In this document: positions 7,601-13,919 of the stretch, in pieces | Numbering within the stretch: position 1 is the first letter of the stretch | Layout of the letters: each line of letters starts with the position of its first letter | From: JALZHR01 sp036389695 | GTDB lineage: Bacteria; Acidobacteriota; Blastocatellia; Pyrinomonadales; Pyrinomonadaceae | Direction: 5' to 3' | DNA length: 27,577 nt | Assembly (NCBI GenBank): GCA_036389695.1 | Contig: DASVWG010000409.1 | Span: forward strand, 1-27,577 | Program-made: the position numbers and the translations under genes | The notes under the pieces: generated by a model | Seen by the model: the letters and a program-made list of their open reading frames with translations, nothing else | The model's database searches: none | Told to the model about the DNA's origin: nothing

Positions 7601-8534
7601 CGGTATCGCCGATGTTTATCTCTATGCGACGAGCGAGGCGACGACTTTGAATGATAAGGTTCTGGCAAATAAAGCCGAGCGCGAAGCGACGACCGTTAGC
7701 AGCCTGGAATTGCATGAATGGCTGAACGGAAATAAGCGCGGGATTGCGGCAAGAAAAAAGGCGGTAATTATAGACACCTGCGCTGCCGGATCAGTGCAGA
7801 CCGATTTAACTCTGTCTTCGGTGCAATCGCGCGATGAAGGCGCCCAGCAGATTCTCGCGCTCGAACGTCTGAACGAGCGAACAGGATTGTATATTTTGAT
7901 GGGCAGCGCAGCAGATGCCGCCAGTTATGAAGCCAGCAATTTCCGTCAGGGTTTACTCACATACGCCCTGCTTGAAGCGGTGGTGCTCAATCAGGGATTG
8001 GATAAAGACCGGTTTCTGGACATTGAAAAATGGTTTTCCGTAGTAGGAAACAGAGTCGAGGATTTGGCGAAAGGCTTCGGCGGCATTCAGAGTCCGAGCT
8101 TTTTCAAATCGTCTCTGGGAAATGAACAGGCGCGGAGCTTTTCAATCGGGCGCTTTGACGCCGCCGAAATAAAAGCCGTGCCGCTCGCCCAACCCGTGCC
8201 GGTAATTTTGCAGCCTATTTTCCGTAAAGGAAATGGGAATACGGATACCTTTCGATTGAGCGACAAATTGGAAGCGCATCTGAGCAGTTTAAGCGAAACG
8301 TCCAAACGGGGCGAATTATTGGCAATCAATTACGTGCGAGCGGCAAAATCAGCCAAAGGCTTAAGCCCGCGAGGAAGTTATGTGATTGCAAATGGCATAG
8401 TGACCGTTAACGCCTCGCTGGTAAATGCTGACGAAGAAGAAATCAGTAGTTTTAAGATCGAAGCCGCTGAAAACGAGATTGTCGAAAGGCTCGCCGCAGA
8501 GATTATCCAAAAAGCGCGGGGAAATAATAAATAA
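4689..8534 (+). CDS. Membrane-anchored or secreted WD40-repeat caspase (peptidase C14)
   Basis: 1281 residues. The N-terminus has a basic stretch followed by a hydrophobic helix (about 16-34), a signal anchor or signal peptide. I count fourteen WD40 repeats between about residues 55 and 640 (closing motifs RLWNVETG, RLWDVQTG, KLWNTATG and so on to VKIWRETG), enough for two seven-bladed propellers. A linker with WVVITPDSRFDASAD follows, then an Ig-like beta region (about 720-825). The caspase p20-like domain is at about 842-1145, with His958 in YFAGHG and Cys1031 in IIDTCAAG, so the dyad is intact. The C-terminal 115 residues form an unassigned domain (GSYVIANGIVTVNASLVN...). Related WD40-caspases are taken to sense a signal with the propeller and cleave partners with the caspase. 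The target is unknown. It faces CHAT gene A tail to tail, 71 bases apart. Adjacent blades repeat DNA words such as CTGGCGAGCGGCAGCGGCGA, implying internal duplication. Confidence 0.9.
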   Translation: MKKASKNGRKLKLRSIYIFSVLIIAGLVLLFFFGQRRCFGQAVAEKRYKPGLVIQTGHTSLVNTVAFSRDGKMMASGGGDNTVRLWNVETGWQIKSLEGHTNYILALAFSPDGKTLASGGFDASIRLWDVQTGRQIKSLEGHTKQIFSIAFSPDGETLASGSGDNTARLWNLKNGEYKTLTGHTSYVFSVAFSPRDGKMLATGSPDSKIKLWNTATGASIKTLEGHAGEVWSVAFSPDGKTLASADNEGRTLLWNTETWENKSIQKQNSFVYSVAFSPDGKTLAIGGDDKTVQLWDVQKGVQIKSLTGHAQYIRAVAFSPDGEMLASGSGDRTIKLWNARTGERIKSIEGRAQHILSIAFSPDEKMLASVSFDNKIKLWNLETGKQVRALEYQAKRTNVKAINTVAFSADGRVLASDNLEDHTILLWDAATGKPIKSLQGHTSLVYSVAFSPVRKNLLASGGADDIVRLWDWETGSHKLLSGHEKGVKTVAFSQDGKILASGSEDKTIKLWDVEKNELIRSLEGHEDEVSSVVFSPDGLTLASGSGDKTIRLWDVKTGQQRKSLTGHADKINSISFSADGKTLVSGSKDGAVLVWNLASGNCKSLDGHTKEVSAVAFSPGKKNKNLFATGSWDATVKIWRETGGDKPEASLISLDLNDWVVITPDSRFDASADAQNLMHFVVLTELGYEVISLKQLKRKYHKPHLLKDIFADDLKPSNSEFSVTIYPDVSIEQAKPEADTIDLKLTNRGGGIGRVEVKINGSDLYSDVTEGKINRNDSVVNLSVRIPPEILQAGINKGQIIASNGEGDVQSEGKNFYLEKKQNAVYLRGAEIVNSPQTETKLFDGKFYAIIAGVSDYADSSLKLRFAAKDAEDMAQTIMLGARKLFCSKEIEAKTACDRISIRLLSTEKPQAQFVPSADLKQNFKRLEPTKKNFREVFAEIAALAKPEDIVVVYFAGHGKAIKNPEAERESGIADVYLYATSEATTLNDKVLANKAEREATTVSSLELHEWLNGNKRGIAARKKAVIIDTCAAGSVQTDLTLSSVQSRDEGAQQILALERLNERTGLYILMGSAADAASYEASNFRQGLLTYALLEAVVLNQGLDKDRFLDIEKWFSVVGNRVEDLAKGFGGIQSPSFFKSSLGNEQARSFSIGRFDAAEIKAVPLAQPVPVILQPIFRKGNGNTDTFRLSDKLEAHLSSLSETSKRGELLAINYVRAAKSAKGLSPRGSYVIANGIVTVNASLVNADEEEISSFKIEAAENEIVERLAAEIIQKARGNNK

Positions 8535-8605
8535 CCGGACGGAATTGAAGTCCTGCGCACAGGTGTCGGCTGCGCCGGTAATTATTTCAAAATCTTAAAA
8601 TTCGT

Positions 8606-11600
8606 CTAACGCCAATTTCCGTATAAAACAAACGGAGACCAGTAGAACGGATGTGAATAAGGCGCTTTGGCGTCCGGCTCGAAGGAAGTTAGCGTTTTGC
8701 CTGCGCCGCCGGCTGAGCTGGCAAGCTGCGCGCCGCGTTTCGTATTTCCTTCCGCCGGTTTGTATCTGCCGTAAATCATTGTCGTTTGCGCTTGTTTGAG
8801 AGCTTCCGCTTTGGTGATGTTGTTTTTGTTGTAGAGTTCGTAAAACTTCACCATTAAATCGCGCGTCGAATCATCGGCTACCGACCAGAGTGTCGCCATT
8901 ACCGCTTTCGCGCCCTGTCTTTGCGCGACCGCGCCGAAGCCCTCAATTTCCACTCCGTTCGCTTTTTCCCCGCCCGGCGTCGCCGTGTTGCAGGCGGATA
9001 AAACTATCAATTCCACCTTTGTTAAGGAAAAGCCGCGCAAATTGTCCACTGTAAAGCGTTTTTGCTCGCCGCCGCCGAGCAGCAGGAACGAATCTTTCTC
9101 ATTGCCCGGATTCAGGCTGAAATGACTGGCAATGTGGACAATCGGGAATCTGCCCATAGAATCCTTAAACGCCGTCAGCGTAAAATTTTCGTCCAGCAGT
9201 TTTCTGCCCGCGATGACTCCGTTTTGACAGACCGGCTTGAGCGAAACGGTTTTCGTGTTGGCGTCGGTGATAATGCAGTCCAGTTCGTCGGGCACGGCAG
9301 CCAGAGCCGTAAAGCCGTCGGTCGGTTTGGAGACGCCGACGCCAAGCGCCTTCCAGCCTTTTTTGTCGGAAACGGGCTGAACGAGCGCCTCGCGGTTTGC
9401 CAGCGTCAGAAAGGCGTTGGCAAACCGTTCGGCGAGATAGCCTTTTTGCTTGTCCCATATCGCGGCGGTCGGGATATAGCGCAGCGTTCCGTCAAGGCTC
9501 CACAGAATCGTATCGGCTTGGATGCCGCTCAAATCCGCTTCAATCGGTTTGACCAGAATGTTGTAAAGTTTCTGTCCGGCAGGGCGCGGGTCGAGTTTCG
9601 GATTAATCAGCGCCTGGCGAAATTCAGCGACCAGCTCGTTGACTTCTCTTTCGGTAACGTTAATCGTGTGTGCCCTTTGCGTGTTGGCGGTCGTCACGAT
9701 GATGTTCAGGCGGCTGCCGCCAACGATGACTGAAACGATGGCGGTGCGTTTCGCTTCGATGCGCTCAAGCGTGGATTTCAAATCCGAATTAACGCTTTCG
9801 ACGCGCAAATCATTTTTGCCGAATTCGACTTTCAGCTTGTCGAGAAACTTTTCAAACTCGGCTCTGGCAATTTCCAATTGGGCTTGCAATTCGTCGTAGC
9901 GGACTTTATCGCTCGCGGTCAAACCGTTTTCCGAAGCGAGCCGCTTGGCTTCAAGCTCGCTGAATTCTTTGCCGATAGCGGTGATTTTATCGGCGAACGC
10001 CTCGTATTGCAGTAATGTTTCCTGTTCTCTACTGGTCAGCGCAACGGTTTGCAGCAAATCTTTGGCGGCTCCGTCGTCGCGCCGGAGATAAGTGAAAACT
10101 TCTTCTTTTTTGAGCATCGCCAGCACCTGTTCGGCTTCGGCGATGCGCCCGTCGGCTATCAGAATTTCGACCAGCTTGCGATACGTCTGCTCGTTGTCCT
10201 TAACGAAATTCGCCTGAATCTGTTTATCTATTTTAATTATCTCGTTGCGGGTCGTTTGCAGCAGATTAACGGCTTGTTTTCCGAAAAAAATTCCGAGCTT
10301 ATACTGCCCGTTTCCGTTCCAGACGCGCATCAAACCGTCGAGCGCCGCCGCTTCCTCGTCGCGGGATTTCACCTGCCGGGCGATATACAACGCTTTCGAA
10401 AACTGTGTCCGCGCCAGCTCAAAATTTCCCTGAGCCAGATAATCGAGTCCGAGTTCACATAGCGCGCGCGCTTCATATTTCGGCGTTTGAGCGGTGTGCG
10501 CAAGCTCGACGGATTCCTTGTGCAGCTCGATGGCTTTATCAATCTTGCCCTGCTCGCGCAGCACCATTCCATAGTAATAGCCGAAAATCACGATGGCGCG
10601 GGACCATTTGAGCTGGCGCATCACCGGCAGAGATTTCTCGAACAGCTCGACCGATTTGTCATATTCTTTCAGGCGAGAGTAAACCGCGCCGAGATTGGCG
10701 ATGCCGAGCGCTATCGAGCGCGGATCTTTCAGTTTTTCGCTGAGCTCTGCGGATAAAGTCAGATATTCTTTAGCTTTTTGCAGGCTGCCGAGCCGTAGAT
10801 AAACAACTCCCATAGTGGTGAGGATATCATGCTCGCTGTCTTCGTCTTTATTTTTGCGAGCCATCTCCAATACCTGCTCGCCGTAATAGAGACCTTTATC
10901 ATATTGCCCAAGCTCCATATAACAGGAAGAAAACCTTTTAAATGCGTCCAGCTGCCAGTCCTGCTTTTCCTGCTTATCTTCCAGTTCGGAAACGATTTTT
11001 AGCGATTCTTCCAACATCTGAAGCGATTTTTCATATTGTCCTAATTCCGTCATCGAGCTGCTGATTGCCTGCAGCGCCCATATTTCTAAAGTCTTGTTTT
11101 TTGCATCTCGGCTGATGCTGAGCGCCTTCTGAAAACTTTGCAGAGCCCTCGCATACTGATTTTTCAGAGCATAAGCGCCGCCCTCTACAATCGCCGCAAT
11201 GCTTTCAAGATTAGGATTCTTTATCTCGTTCAGTAATTTAAACGCCTGCTGAAGATGTTCGAGCATTTTTTCAGGCTGCTCTAATGACCAATACCGGCGG
11301 GCGATATTTACCTGCGCGTAGGTTTCAGAATCTTTTTTATTCAGCTTTTGAAAGATATTCAACGCCTGTTTCGAGTGTTCCAGCGCTTTATCATATTGCT
11401 TTAAACTGCTAAAAGTTTCCGCCAGTGCGGAATGCGTATGTCCTTCTTCGAGCAGAAGAGATAATTCGCGCCAGAGGCTCAGAGATTTTTCATAGAAGAA
11501 AATTGCCCGCTCGTAATTTTTCTCCTTCGCCGTCTCGTCGCCGGCGGCATATAAAGCCCACGCAATAACCTTTTTTTCTTCCGTGCCGGTCAGAGAATTG

Positions 11601-12010
11601 CCATATCTGACGACATATTTTCCCTTTACCGCACTGTTGTCGCGCGTGACGATGCCGACAAAGTATTGCCCGTCCGCGTCAGCCAGGTAGTATAAAATCT
11701 CCGTCTCTTGTACGTTTTTGTATTTATCGGCGGCTTGCAGCACTTCCCTTTTGGCGTTGAGTAAGCCGACCATAACGTCGACGCCTTTCTGTTCGACGGC
11801 AACGCGAAGCAAATCGCCGCGTTTTAGATTTATCTTGTAGAAATGTCTTTCGCCGCCGGCAATCTCGCGTTCCAGAGCTTCATTAGGCGCTAAAAACGGA
11901 GGCTCATCCGAACCCTGCTGCGCCTGAGCATTTAAGCTGATAAACAATATCAGGAGGATTACCGAACAAAAATTTTGTTTGTGATTTGAGTTTCCGTCGT
12001 CGTTTTTCAT
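8606..12010 (-). CDS. Secreted TPR-CHAT protease-like protein (paralogue A)
   Basis: 1134 residues. The signal peptide is about 1-31 (ILLILFISLNAQAQ). A beta-sandwich similar to bacterial pre-peptidase C-terminal (PPC) domains spans about 45-135 (GERHFYKINLKRGDLLRVAVEQKGVDV). About eleven TPRs lie at 145-590, followed by a helical module with LAMLKKEEVFTYLRRD, a coiled region, and the CHAT domain (about 765-1134). The CHAT dyad is present: His963 in VHIASHF and Cys1007 in LSACNTA. The C-terminus is HPFYWSPFVLYGNWR, shared with paralogues B and C. CHAT is a caspase-related cysteine peptidase fold, as in TPR-CHAT/Csx29 and separase-like proteins. The signal peptide puts this one outside the cytoplasm. 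ATG 12010 follows AAGGAG by 8 bases. None of the six GTAACC-type promoters precedes it; a sigma-70-like promoter at 12270-12298 is the best candidate. Substrate unknown. Confidence 0.92.
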   Translation of the reverse strand: MKNDDGNSNHKQNFCSVILLILFISLNAQAQQGSDEPPFLAPNEALEREIAGGERHFYKINLKRGDLLRVAVEQKGVDVMVGLLNAKREVLQAADKYKNVQETEILYYLADADGQYFVGIVTRDNSAVKGKYVVRYGNSLTGTEEKKVIAWALYAAGDETAKEKNYERAIFFYEKSLSLWRELSLLLEEGHTHSALAETFSSLKQYDKALEHSKQALNIFQKLNKKDSETYAQVNIARRYWSLEQPEKMLEHLQQAFKLLNEIKNPNLESIAAIVEGGAYALKNQYARALQSFQKALSISRDAKNKTLEIWALQAISSSMTELGQYEKSLQMLEESLKIVSELEDKQEKQDWQLDAFKRFSSCYMELGQYDKGLYYGEQVLEMARKNKDEDSEHDILTTMGVVYLRLGSLQKAKEYLTLSAELSEKLKDPRSIALGIANLGAVYSRLKEYDKSVELFEKSLPVMRQLKWSRAIVIFGYYYGMVLREQGKIDKAIELHKESVELAHTAQTPKYEARALCELGLDYLAQGNFELARTQFSKALYIARQVKSRDEEAAALDGLMRVWNGNGQYKLGIFFGKQAVNLLQTTRNEIIKIDKQIQANFVKDNEQTYRKLVEILIADGRIAEAEQVLAMLKKEEVFTYLRRDDGAAKDLLQTVALTSREQETLLQYEAFADKITAIGKEFSELEAKRLASENGLTASDKVRYDELQAQLEIARAEFEKFLDKLKVEFGKNDLRVESVNSDLKSTLERIEAKRTAIVSVIVGGSRLNIIVTTANTQRAHTINVTEREVNELVAEFRQALINPKLDPRPAGQKLYNILVKPIEADLSGIQADTILWSLDGTLRYIPTAAIWDKQKGYLAERFANAFLTLANREALVQPVSDKKGWKALGVGVSKPTDGFTALAAVPDELDCIITDANTKTVSLKPVCQNGVIAGRKLLDENFTLTAFKDSMGRFPIVHIASHFSLNPGNEKDSFLLLGGGEQKRFTVDNLRGFSLTKVELIVLSACNTATPGGEKANGVEIEGFGAVAQRQGAKAVMATLWSVADDSTRDLMVKFYELYNKNNITKAEALKQAQTTMIYGRYKPAEGNTKRGAQLASSAGGAGKTLTSFEPDAKAPYSHPFYWSPFVLYGNWR

Positions 12011-12022
12011 AATATTCGCTCC

Positions 12023-12226
12023 TTAGTTTGAGAAAAACGCGTTGCTGCTGCTGCCAGACCGGACGGGAGTGCCGGATAATTTTTTTACTGCGCCGATTTT
12101 TGCTTTGCCGCTTTTGTCATTTCCGTTTTGCGGCGTTTCGTCAGTCGTTCTTTTTCGTCGGCTTTGCCGGTGACGCTGATTCTTTTTTCGGGCGGCGCGT
12201 CGTTTAGGAATAAATGCCTTCGGCAT
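12023..12226 (-). CDS. Possible small basic protein just upstream of CHAT gene A
   Basis: An open frame of 67 codons ends 12 bases before the start of CHAT gene A and begins at an ATG inside a small palindrome (12214-12226). The product would be extremely rich in Lys and Arg (MPKAFIPKRRAARKKNQR...), with no hydrophobic core or recognised motif. No convincing ribosome site precedes the ATG. Another frame of the same strand is also open over most of this stretch (reading ISVTGKADEKERLTKRRK), so the base composition alone could produce such an ORF. It lies downstream of the candidate promoter at 12270-12298, so it would form part of the leader of gene A. Coding status is doubtful. Confidence 0.22.
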   Translation of the reverse strand: MPKAFIPKRRAARKKNQRHRQSRRKRTTDETPQNGNDKSGKAKIGAVKKLSGTPVRSGSSSNAFFSN

Positions 12227-12238
12227 GACTGGCGCCAG
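12214..12238. repeat. Pair of adjacent perfect palindromes
   Basis: ATGCC-TTC-GGCAT (12214-12226) is followed two bases later by CTGGCGCCAG (12229-12238). Both lie in the leader of CHAT gene A, about 25-50 bases downstream of its candidate promoter. They could be an operator or an RNA hairpin pair. The first contains the only ATG of the doubtful 67-codon frame. Confidence 0.45.
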
Positions 12239-12269
12239 CCAGAGGCTTGCCGTATGCTTTTTTCAAAAC

Positions 12270-12298
12270 ATCATAATGTTAATTTATCAATTGCGCAA
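12270..12298 (-). promoter_or_regulatory. Candidate sigma-70-like promoter for CHAT gene A
   Basis: On the minus strand TTGCGC and TATGAT are separated by exactly 17 bases in an AT-rich stretch. This is the only good housekeeping-type promoter I see between the terminator at 12342-12410 and the gene. It would give a leader of about 250 bases containing the paired palindromes. Confidence 0.4.
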
Positions 12299-12341
12299 TG
12301 ATTTTTTATGGAAGGCGAAAGCCAAAAAGAGGGGCGTTTAT

Positions 12342-12410
12342 AAACAATAAAATCGGAAAAGTTAAAAGCGGCAAATTGATTTACCTTTAACTTTTCCGAT
12401 TTTGTTGTTT
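12342..12410 (-). terminator. Long inverted-repeat terminator after the small secreted protein
   Basis: The arms 12342-12366 and 12386-12410 are 25 bases long with one mismatch; the inner 18 bases (AAAATCGGAAAAGTTAAA and complement) are perfect. The loop is 19 bases. The right arm begins 16 bases downstream of the stop of the gene ending at 12426. The T-rich end (TTTTATTGTTTA on the minus strand) fits an intrinsic terminator, and the symmetry would let it work in both directions. It isolates that gene from CHAT gene A. Confidence 0.75.
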
Positions 12411-12425
12411 GCGAATTCATTTTCA

Positions 12426-12812
12426 TTATTGAACGACCAGATCATAATCGTTGTAAACTTTTCCCCGATTAAAGACTTTGACGACAAAATATCCGCCGTT
12501 GTAGATGGTTAAATTGACCACTTCGTCGTCGCCGTAGCTATCGGATTTGGCAACCAGACCGCTGCCGTCGTAAACGTATAAATCCAAATCCGTGTCGCCG
12601 TCGCCGCTAATCATAATTCTGGCGTATCCGCGGTCGAGAGGAATCCTGTGCGTATGATTGCTGTAGGCGGGCAAGCGATACCGGTTGTAATATCCTGAAA
12701 AATTGTTCTCGACAGCCGATTCAACAAACGAATTGGTGCTGGCGAAACTTAAGCTCGGAATCCCGCTCAAAGCGACTAAGGCGATAAAGAATTTGGCGAT
12801 TAACTTTTTCAT
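12426..12812 (-). CDS. Small secreted PPC-like beta-sandwich protein
   Basis: The frame is open from a TTG at 12830, but AAGGAG sits inside that extension and is correctly placed (9 bases) for ATG 12812. This gives 128 residues with a clean signal peptide (MKKLIAKFFIALVALSGIPSLSFA). The mature part of about 100 residues is a single beta-sandwich with ARIMISGDGDTDLDLYVYDGSG and YFVVKVFNRGKVYNDYDLVV. This is the pattern of bacterial pre-peptidase C-terminal (PPC) domains, whose aspartates often suggest metal binding. There is no catalytic domain. The large CHAT proteins each start with a diverged domain of similar type, so it may compete with or bind the same ligand (inference). A promoter-like site lies upstream (12881-12908), and a strong terminator lies downstream. 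Confidence 0.8.
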   Translation of the reverse strand: MKKLIAKFFIALVALSGIPSLSFASTNSFVESAVENNFSGYYNRYRLPAYSNHTHRIPLDRGYARIMISGDGDTDLDLYVYDGSGLVAKSDSYGDDEVVNLTIYNGGYFVVKVFNRGKVYNDYDLVVQ

Positions 12813-12880
12813 TTTCATTTTCTCCTTCAATTTCTCTTTTAATTTTTTAGTTTTTGCGGCTTTACTTGCCCGTTCACAAA

Positions 12881-12908
12881 TGAGTGCCGGAAAATCAAAA
12901 AAGGTTAC
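12881..12908 (-). promoter_or_regulatory. Promoter-like element for the small secreted protein (site 2)
   Basis: Minus strand: GTAACC, 13 bases of mostly T, CGGCACTCA. The second box is identical to that of the htrA element and the spacing is the same. It ends 68 bases before ATG 12812. Confidence 0.6.
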
Positions 12909-13254
12909 TGAAAGAAAAAACTTTTTTTGATGGTTTTTGAAAATGTTATTTAAAAGCTAATAATTATTGGGCGTTAATGAATACAAAAATCTTGACTTTT
13001 GCGGCTAAATGCCTAAAATTTGAAGTTACCCAAAACGGAGCTGTAAAGATTGAAAGCCATAACCCGCTTTCAATCAATGTTTTTCAGAAGGCTTCCGGCA
13101 AATTTCATATTTGCGTGCTTTTGTCCTGATTGCCTGATTTTCAGGAGATGTTAGAGTTTTTAATTCTTCAAATAAATCCTGCAATGAATTAGAAGATGAA
13201 ATAAATGTTTGATTAAGGTCTTTTTATCCCGATTATGGAGTGATAACCCAATAA
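12909..13254. other. Divergent intergenic region before the sigma factor gene
   Basis: This region lies between the outward-reading small secreted protein and the sigma factor. It holds a perfect 10-bp hairpin (13048-13075) and a weaker one (TCCTGA / TCAGGA near 13124-13146). It also holds a 50-codon open frame at 12977-13129 (MNTKILTFAAKCLKFEV...) that has no ribosome site and runs across the first hairpin; I regard that frame as doubtful. No copy of the GTAACC element with correct spacing was found facing the sigma gene. A weak TTGATT-N18-TTATGG pair lies just before its start. Confidence 0.45.
13048..13075 (+). terminator. Hairpin followed by a short T run, upstream of the sigma gene
   Basis: GATTGAAAGC, an 8-base loop (CATAACCC), GCTTTCAATC, then AATGTTTTT. 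A perfect 10-bp stem with a following T run resembles an intrinsic terminator. However, no established gene precedes it on this strand. It could end a small RNA, attenuate a long sigma leader, or be an operator. Confidence 0.35.
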
Positions 13255-13854
13255 ATGGCGGATTTAACCTCAGAGGCTCTCAAACTACTTCTGGAGCGTC
13301 TTGACACCGATGCCGATAAAGCCAACGATGAATACCTAACCTTGCACCTGAAGCTGGAGAGATATTTCGCATGGCAGGACCGGGGCAGGTATCAAGCCGA
13401 TTATTCAATGCTGACGGACCAAACCCTGGACCGCGCTGCCAAAAAAATTGAAGCCGGCGTCGAAATCGAAAAGAATATTCAAGCTTTTGCCCTGGGTATC
13501 GCGCGCTTTGTCTGGCTCGAATACATCCGCCGAAATCCGCCGTCCGAAGATATTGATTCTATACCGGAGCGCGGATACGAAACTGAGCCGCTCGGAAGTG
13601 AACAGGACGACGAGGACCGGCGGCTGGCTTGCCTGCGTTCGTGTCTGGCTGAAATTCCGAGAGATGATGAAGAACGTCAATTGATTCTTGGCTATTACAG
13701 GAAAAATGGCGAAAAATTAAAGGAGCGGCGAAAATCTCTGGCAGAAAGTTTGGGCATAAATACGAATGCTTTAAAAGTGAGAATGACCCGCCTGCGGGAG
13801 AAATTAAAAAATTGTATCGGTAGATGTATGGAAATTCCCCTTCGGCATATGTAA
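13255..13854 (+). CDS. ECF-like sigma-70 family RNA polymerase sigma factor
   Basis: 199 residues, normal for an ECF sigma. A diverged region 2 (about 25-93) has LTLHLKLERYFAWQDRGRYQADYSM and ends in ARFVWLEYIRR. An acidic linker follows. Region 4 (about 125-188) has a helix-turn-helix, RRKSLAESLGINTNALKVRMTRLREKL, for -35 recognition. There is no region 1.1 or 3. The start ATG has only a distant GGAG (about 14 bases), so translation may be weak. The next gene encodes an anti-sigma-like membrane protein 65 bases downstream, the usual arrangement for a sigma/anti-sigma pair. Its stop codon overlaps the -35 box of promoter-like site 6. It is the best candidate to read the GTAACC-N13-CGGCACT elements (inference). 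Confidence 0.85.
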   Translation: MADLTSEALKLLLERLDTDADKANDEYLTLHLKLERYFAWQDRGRYQADYSMLTDQTLDRAAKKIEAGVEIEKNIQAFALGIARFVWLEYIRRNPPSEDIDSIPERGYETEPLGSEQDDEDRRLACLRSCLAEIPRDDEERQLILGYYRKNGEKLKERRKSLAESLGINTNALKVRMTRLREKLKNCIGRCMEIPLRHM

Positions 13855-13878
13855 CCTAACCAGTTTTTTAGTCACTGG
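13851..13878 (+). promoter_or_regulatory. Weak promoter-like element before the anti-sigma-like gene (site 6)
   Basis: GTAACC at 13851-13856, which includes part of the sigma stop codon, then 13 bases, then AGTCACTGG. The first box and the spacing match the other sites exactly; the second box keeps only the CACT core. It sits 41 bases before the ATG at 13920. If real, it would make the anti-sigma-like gene responsive to the sigma. Confidence 0.35.
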
Positions 13879-13919
13879 ATATATGTAGAGTATGAAAATG
13901 AACATACTTAAAAAATAAT

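Noticed and set aside
8535..8605. Terminator between the convergent WD40-caspase and CHAT A genes
   Set aside because: Only a 5-bp pairing (GCGCA / TGCGC) with an 11-base loop and no T run could be found.
9062..9733. 223-codon + strand frame
   Set aside because: It lies wholly antisense to the CHAT domain of paralogue A, which has clear family motifs; it has no ribosome site and looks like a mirror of that gene's codon bias.
12066..12088. A further copy of the promoter element before CHAT gene A
   Set aside because: CGGCACTCC is present on the minus strand, but the nearest GTAA is only about 9 bases away instead of 14, and no GTAAC stands at the proper spacing.
12703..12930. 75-codon + strand frame
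   Set aside because: It is antisense to the signal peptide and promoter of the small secreted protein; its Phe-rich sequence is the reverse of Lys-rich codons.
13006..13029. GTTAC at 13025-13029 as a minus-strand copy of the element
   Set aside because: The second box is not present at the required distance (AATGCC only, and closer).
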